Part shown: positions 4,956-6,024 of the stretch, in pieces
Layout: each line of letters opens with the position of its first letter
Numbering within the stretch: the first letter of the stretch is position 1
Assembly: GCA_013140875.1 (NCBI GenBank)
Contig: JABFSB010000147.1
Location: 1 to 6,024 of the forward strand
DNA from: Acidobacteriota bacterium
GTDB lineage: Bacteria > Acidobacteriota > Blastocatellia > Pyrinomonadales > Pyrinomonadaceae
Length of the DNA stretch: 6,024 bases
Direction: 5' to 3'
Made by a program: the position numbers and the translations under genes
The notes under the pieces: generated by a model
Seen by the model: only the letters and a program-made list of their open reading frames with translations
What the model was told of the DNA's origin: nothing
The model's database searches: none

Positions 4956-5687
4956 CTAGTTTTGAGACATCCAAACGTCAGTTGCCTCGCGTTTCTTCAG
5001 ATATTTAATTATCGTCCATACGGCCGCCTGTTCATCATCGTTCATGCCAACGTCAAGAATATTAATGAGCAACTGGTATGGCGAATACGATGCGCTTGGA
5101 TTTCCCGTATTAGGAAGTTGAACGGCGTTACTCTGAGAAGAATTTGACAGGACATTGGGTTTTGTTTTGGAATCCGATTTAATTGGTCGAGGACTTCGAT
5201 TTCTCGGTCCCGCCGCAGGCTTAAGATGGGGGGAGATTTGCATCCCGGCTTCTTTCGCCGCGTGCTGAAAAAACGTGATGGCCTTGCGAACCGTATCGCC
5301 GCTTATCCCCTGTTCCTTAAATCTGTCAGCGACAATTTTTGTAGTGGCTCTTTCAATATCGATATCATTCAAAACAAAACCATAAGCGTGGTCTAGGATC
5401 TCACGCCAGATAGGACCCTTCTGCTCTTTTGGCGCCGACGTAAGGCGGACGAAATATTCTGAAGGAACACTGTGTTCTGATATCAACCCTAAGTACTTAA
5501 GAGCGCCTTGCAAATAGGCTTGATTTCCTCCTGACATCGAAGAAGGAAGGATACTTCGGTCTATATGGCTCGGTACCGACTTATCCTGAAACTGATCTAA
5601 AAAATTAGTCAAAGTCTTAAATGATAAAAAGGGCGGCTTCCGTGGAGTGCCCTCTTTTATTAACGAGTCCGCTGGGTTTGTATCCAT
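4956..5687 (-). CDS. DUF5343-like protein
   Basis: The 243-residue protein has an N-terminal region that I recognise as DUF5343-like: L21-S-F-K-T-L-T-N-F-L30, P39-S-H-I-D-R-S45, M51-S-G-G-N-Q-A-Y-L59, A62-L-K-Y-L-G-L-I69, P75-S-E-Y-F-V-R-L, and I128-S-G-D-T-V-R-K-A-I-T-F-F140 with A143-A-K-E-A-G-M. The helical pattern and the S-G-D-T-V-R-K stretch look like small nucleic-acid-binding helical domains, but the function is unknown. A disordered Ser/Pro/Asn/Lys linker (about 156-200) precedes a C-terminal segment (201-243) with a helix pair around Y204-L-D and A221-L230. It is the first gene of the probable DUF5343-hicA operon. The ATG at 5687 has no Shine-Dalgarno; the promoter's expected start point is at the ATG, which suggests a leaderless message. 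Codon use looks more AT-rich than in neighbouring housekeeping genes, which fits acquired DNA. Confidence 0.75.
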   Translation of the reverse strand: MDTNPADSLIKEGTPRKPPFLSFKTLTNFLDQFQDKSVPSHIDRSILPSSMSGGNQAYLQGALKYLGLISEHSVPSEYFVRLTSAPKEQKGPIWREILDHAYGFVLNDIDIERATTKIVADRFKEQGISGDTVRKAITFFQHAAKEAGMQISPHLKPAAGPRNRSPRPIKSDSKTKPNVLSNSSQSNAVQLPNTGNPSASYSPYQLLINILDVGMNDDEQAAVWTIIKYLKKREATDVWMSQN

Positions 5688-5693
5688 GACCGC

Positions 5694-5722
5694 ACTTTAA
5701 CAGTGTGGTGGCATAGAGTCAA
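5694..5722 (-). promoter_or_regulatory. Promoter of the DUF5343-hicA operon, possibly leaderless
   Basis: On the - strand, TTGACT (5717-5722) and TAAAGT (5694-5699) are separated by exactly 17 bases, with a TG one base before the -10 (extended -10 form). The expected start point, about seven bases past the -10, coincides with the A of the ATG at 5687. A 13-base palindrome, CAAATC-G-GATTTG (5728-5740), sits directly upstream of the -35 and could be an operator. Confidence 0.6.
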
Positions 5723-5784
5723 TGCCGCAAATCGGATTTGTGTCGGACTCGAAATCTATTTCGCTCTTGCGGCATGAAATGCCG
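5722..5784. repeat. ATGCCG inverted repeats in the divergent promoter region
   Basis: ATGCCGCAA (5722-5730) is matched by its exact reverse complement TTGCGGCAT (5767-5775), 36 bases apart. The second half also forms a tight hairpin, CGGCAT-GAA-ATGCCG (5770-5784). The short palindrome CAAATC-G-GATTTG (5728-5740) overlaps the first arm. The first arm touches the -35 of the DUF5343 promoter, so these could be regulator sites acting on the divergent pair; that role is inferred from position only. Confidence 0.4.
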
Positions 5785-5824
5785 ACACCGACCACACGCT
5801 CGCCCCTTGACTCGGGGATGATCC

Positions 5825-5853
5825 TTGACACATGAGTAGCGAGAGCATATTAT
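5825..5853 (+). promoter_or_regulatory. Near-consensus sigma-70 promoter of ffh
   Basis: TTGACA (5825-5830, perfect) and TATTAT (5848-5853, five of six) are spaced by 17 bases. The predicted start near 5860 leaves a leader of about 30 bases before the ffh ATG at 5890. This is the strongest promoter in the window and suits a constitutive essential gene. Confidence 0.8.
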
Positions 5854-5889
5854 TTTGAGTTTCGACTCTTGTAGCCGAAGTGTGCCTAT

Positions 5890-6024
5890 ATGTTCGAATC
5901 GCTGTCCGATAAGCTTAAGAAAACGCTGAAGAATCTGCGTGGTCAGGGGAAGTTGACGCCTGAGCATGTGGATGCGGCTTTGCGTGAGATTCGGATGGCT
6001 TTGCTGGAGGCGGACGTTAATTAC
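5890..6024 (+). CDS. ffh: Signal recognition particle protein Ffh (SRP54), N-terminal fragment
   Basis: Only the first 45 codons lie in the window; the frame is open to the edge. The sequence begins M-F-E-S-L-S-D-K-L and continues with G18-Q-G-K-L-T-P-E, then D28-A-A-L-R-E-I-R-M-A-L-L-E-A-D-V-N-Y45. This is the N-domain four-helix start of Ffh, including the A-L-L-E-A-D-V motif. Ffh is the GTPase that binds 4.5S RNA and signal sequences as they leave the ribosome and docks with FtsY at the membrane. FtsY shares the domain but normally has an acidic N-terminal extension, which is absent here. The ATG fits the family start, though no strong ribosome site precedes it. It is transcribed divergently from the DUF5343-hicA unit. 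Confidence 0.93.
   Translation, partial: MFESLSDKLKKTLKNLRGQGKLTPEHVDAALREIRMALLEADVNY

Noticed and set aside
5892..5900. GTTCGAATC resembling a tRNA T-arm
   Set aside because: It is the second to fourth codon region of ffh, and no acceptor, D or anticodon stem can be built around it.
5719..5967. An 82-codon - strand reading frame
   Set aside because: It runs antisense through the start of ffh and across both promoters; no family features.

Overview
The window looks like bacterial chromosome with moderate GC. It carries compact housekeeping and envelope genes, plus a probable accessory toxin-antitoxin patch beside ffh. The Asn/Ala/Thr-rich lipoprotein leader, the dispersed palindromic repeats and the overall composition remind me of soil Acidobacteriota (Blastocatellia/Pyrinomonadaceae type). 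That is an impression from family style, not a proven assignment. The TTG starts and the weak or missing ribosome binding sites on several genes would fit a lineage that also uses leaderless or coupled initiation.

Left part (1-1740). One large + strand gene encodes an SPFH-domain protein of the YdjI/'virion core protein-like' type, ending in three tandem four-cysteine zinc ribbons. A 54-residue membrane-anchored coiled-coil protein follows on the - strand. It has a near-ideal Shine-Dalgarno sequence and its own terminator-like hairpin.

Middle (1737-3488). Three overlapping + strand genes form a tight operon: a 58-residue Trm112/UPF0434 (YcaR-like) zinc protein, a 2H phosphoesterase of the 2'-5' RNA ligase type, and a family 9 (heptosyltransferase-like) glycosyltransferase. 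YcaR-type genes sit among lipid A/LPS genes in other bacteria, so the glycosyltransferase neighbour hints at envelope assembly. The glycosyltransferase carries an in-frame palindromic repeat and ends inside a large inverted-repeat element. Beyond that, in convergent orientation, lies a BON-domain lipoprotein gene.

Right part (4165-6024). A 314-base gap holds a second, unrelated long hairpin repeat and a five-codon reading frame with a good ribosome binding site. Next comes a HicB-like antitoxin gene on the + strand that meets a HicA-like toxin gene tail to tail, with a six-base overlap. This is unusual, because hicA and hicB normally form a same-strand operon. The hicA gene instead lies six bases downstream of a DUF5343-like gene. 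That gene has a good promoter whose predicted start point falls on its ATG, so the DUF5343-hicA transcript may be leaderless. A divergent near-consensus promoter drives ffh (signal recognition particle GTPase), of which only the first 45 codons are present.

The most interesting unit is the promoter-DUF5343-hicA> <hicB arrangement, where toxin and antitoxin transcripts are probably antisense to each other.
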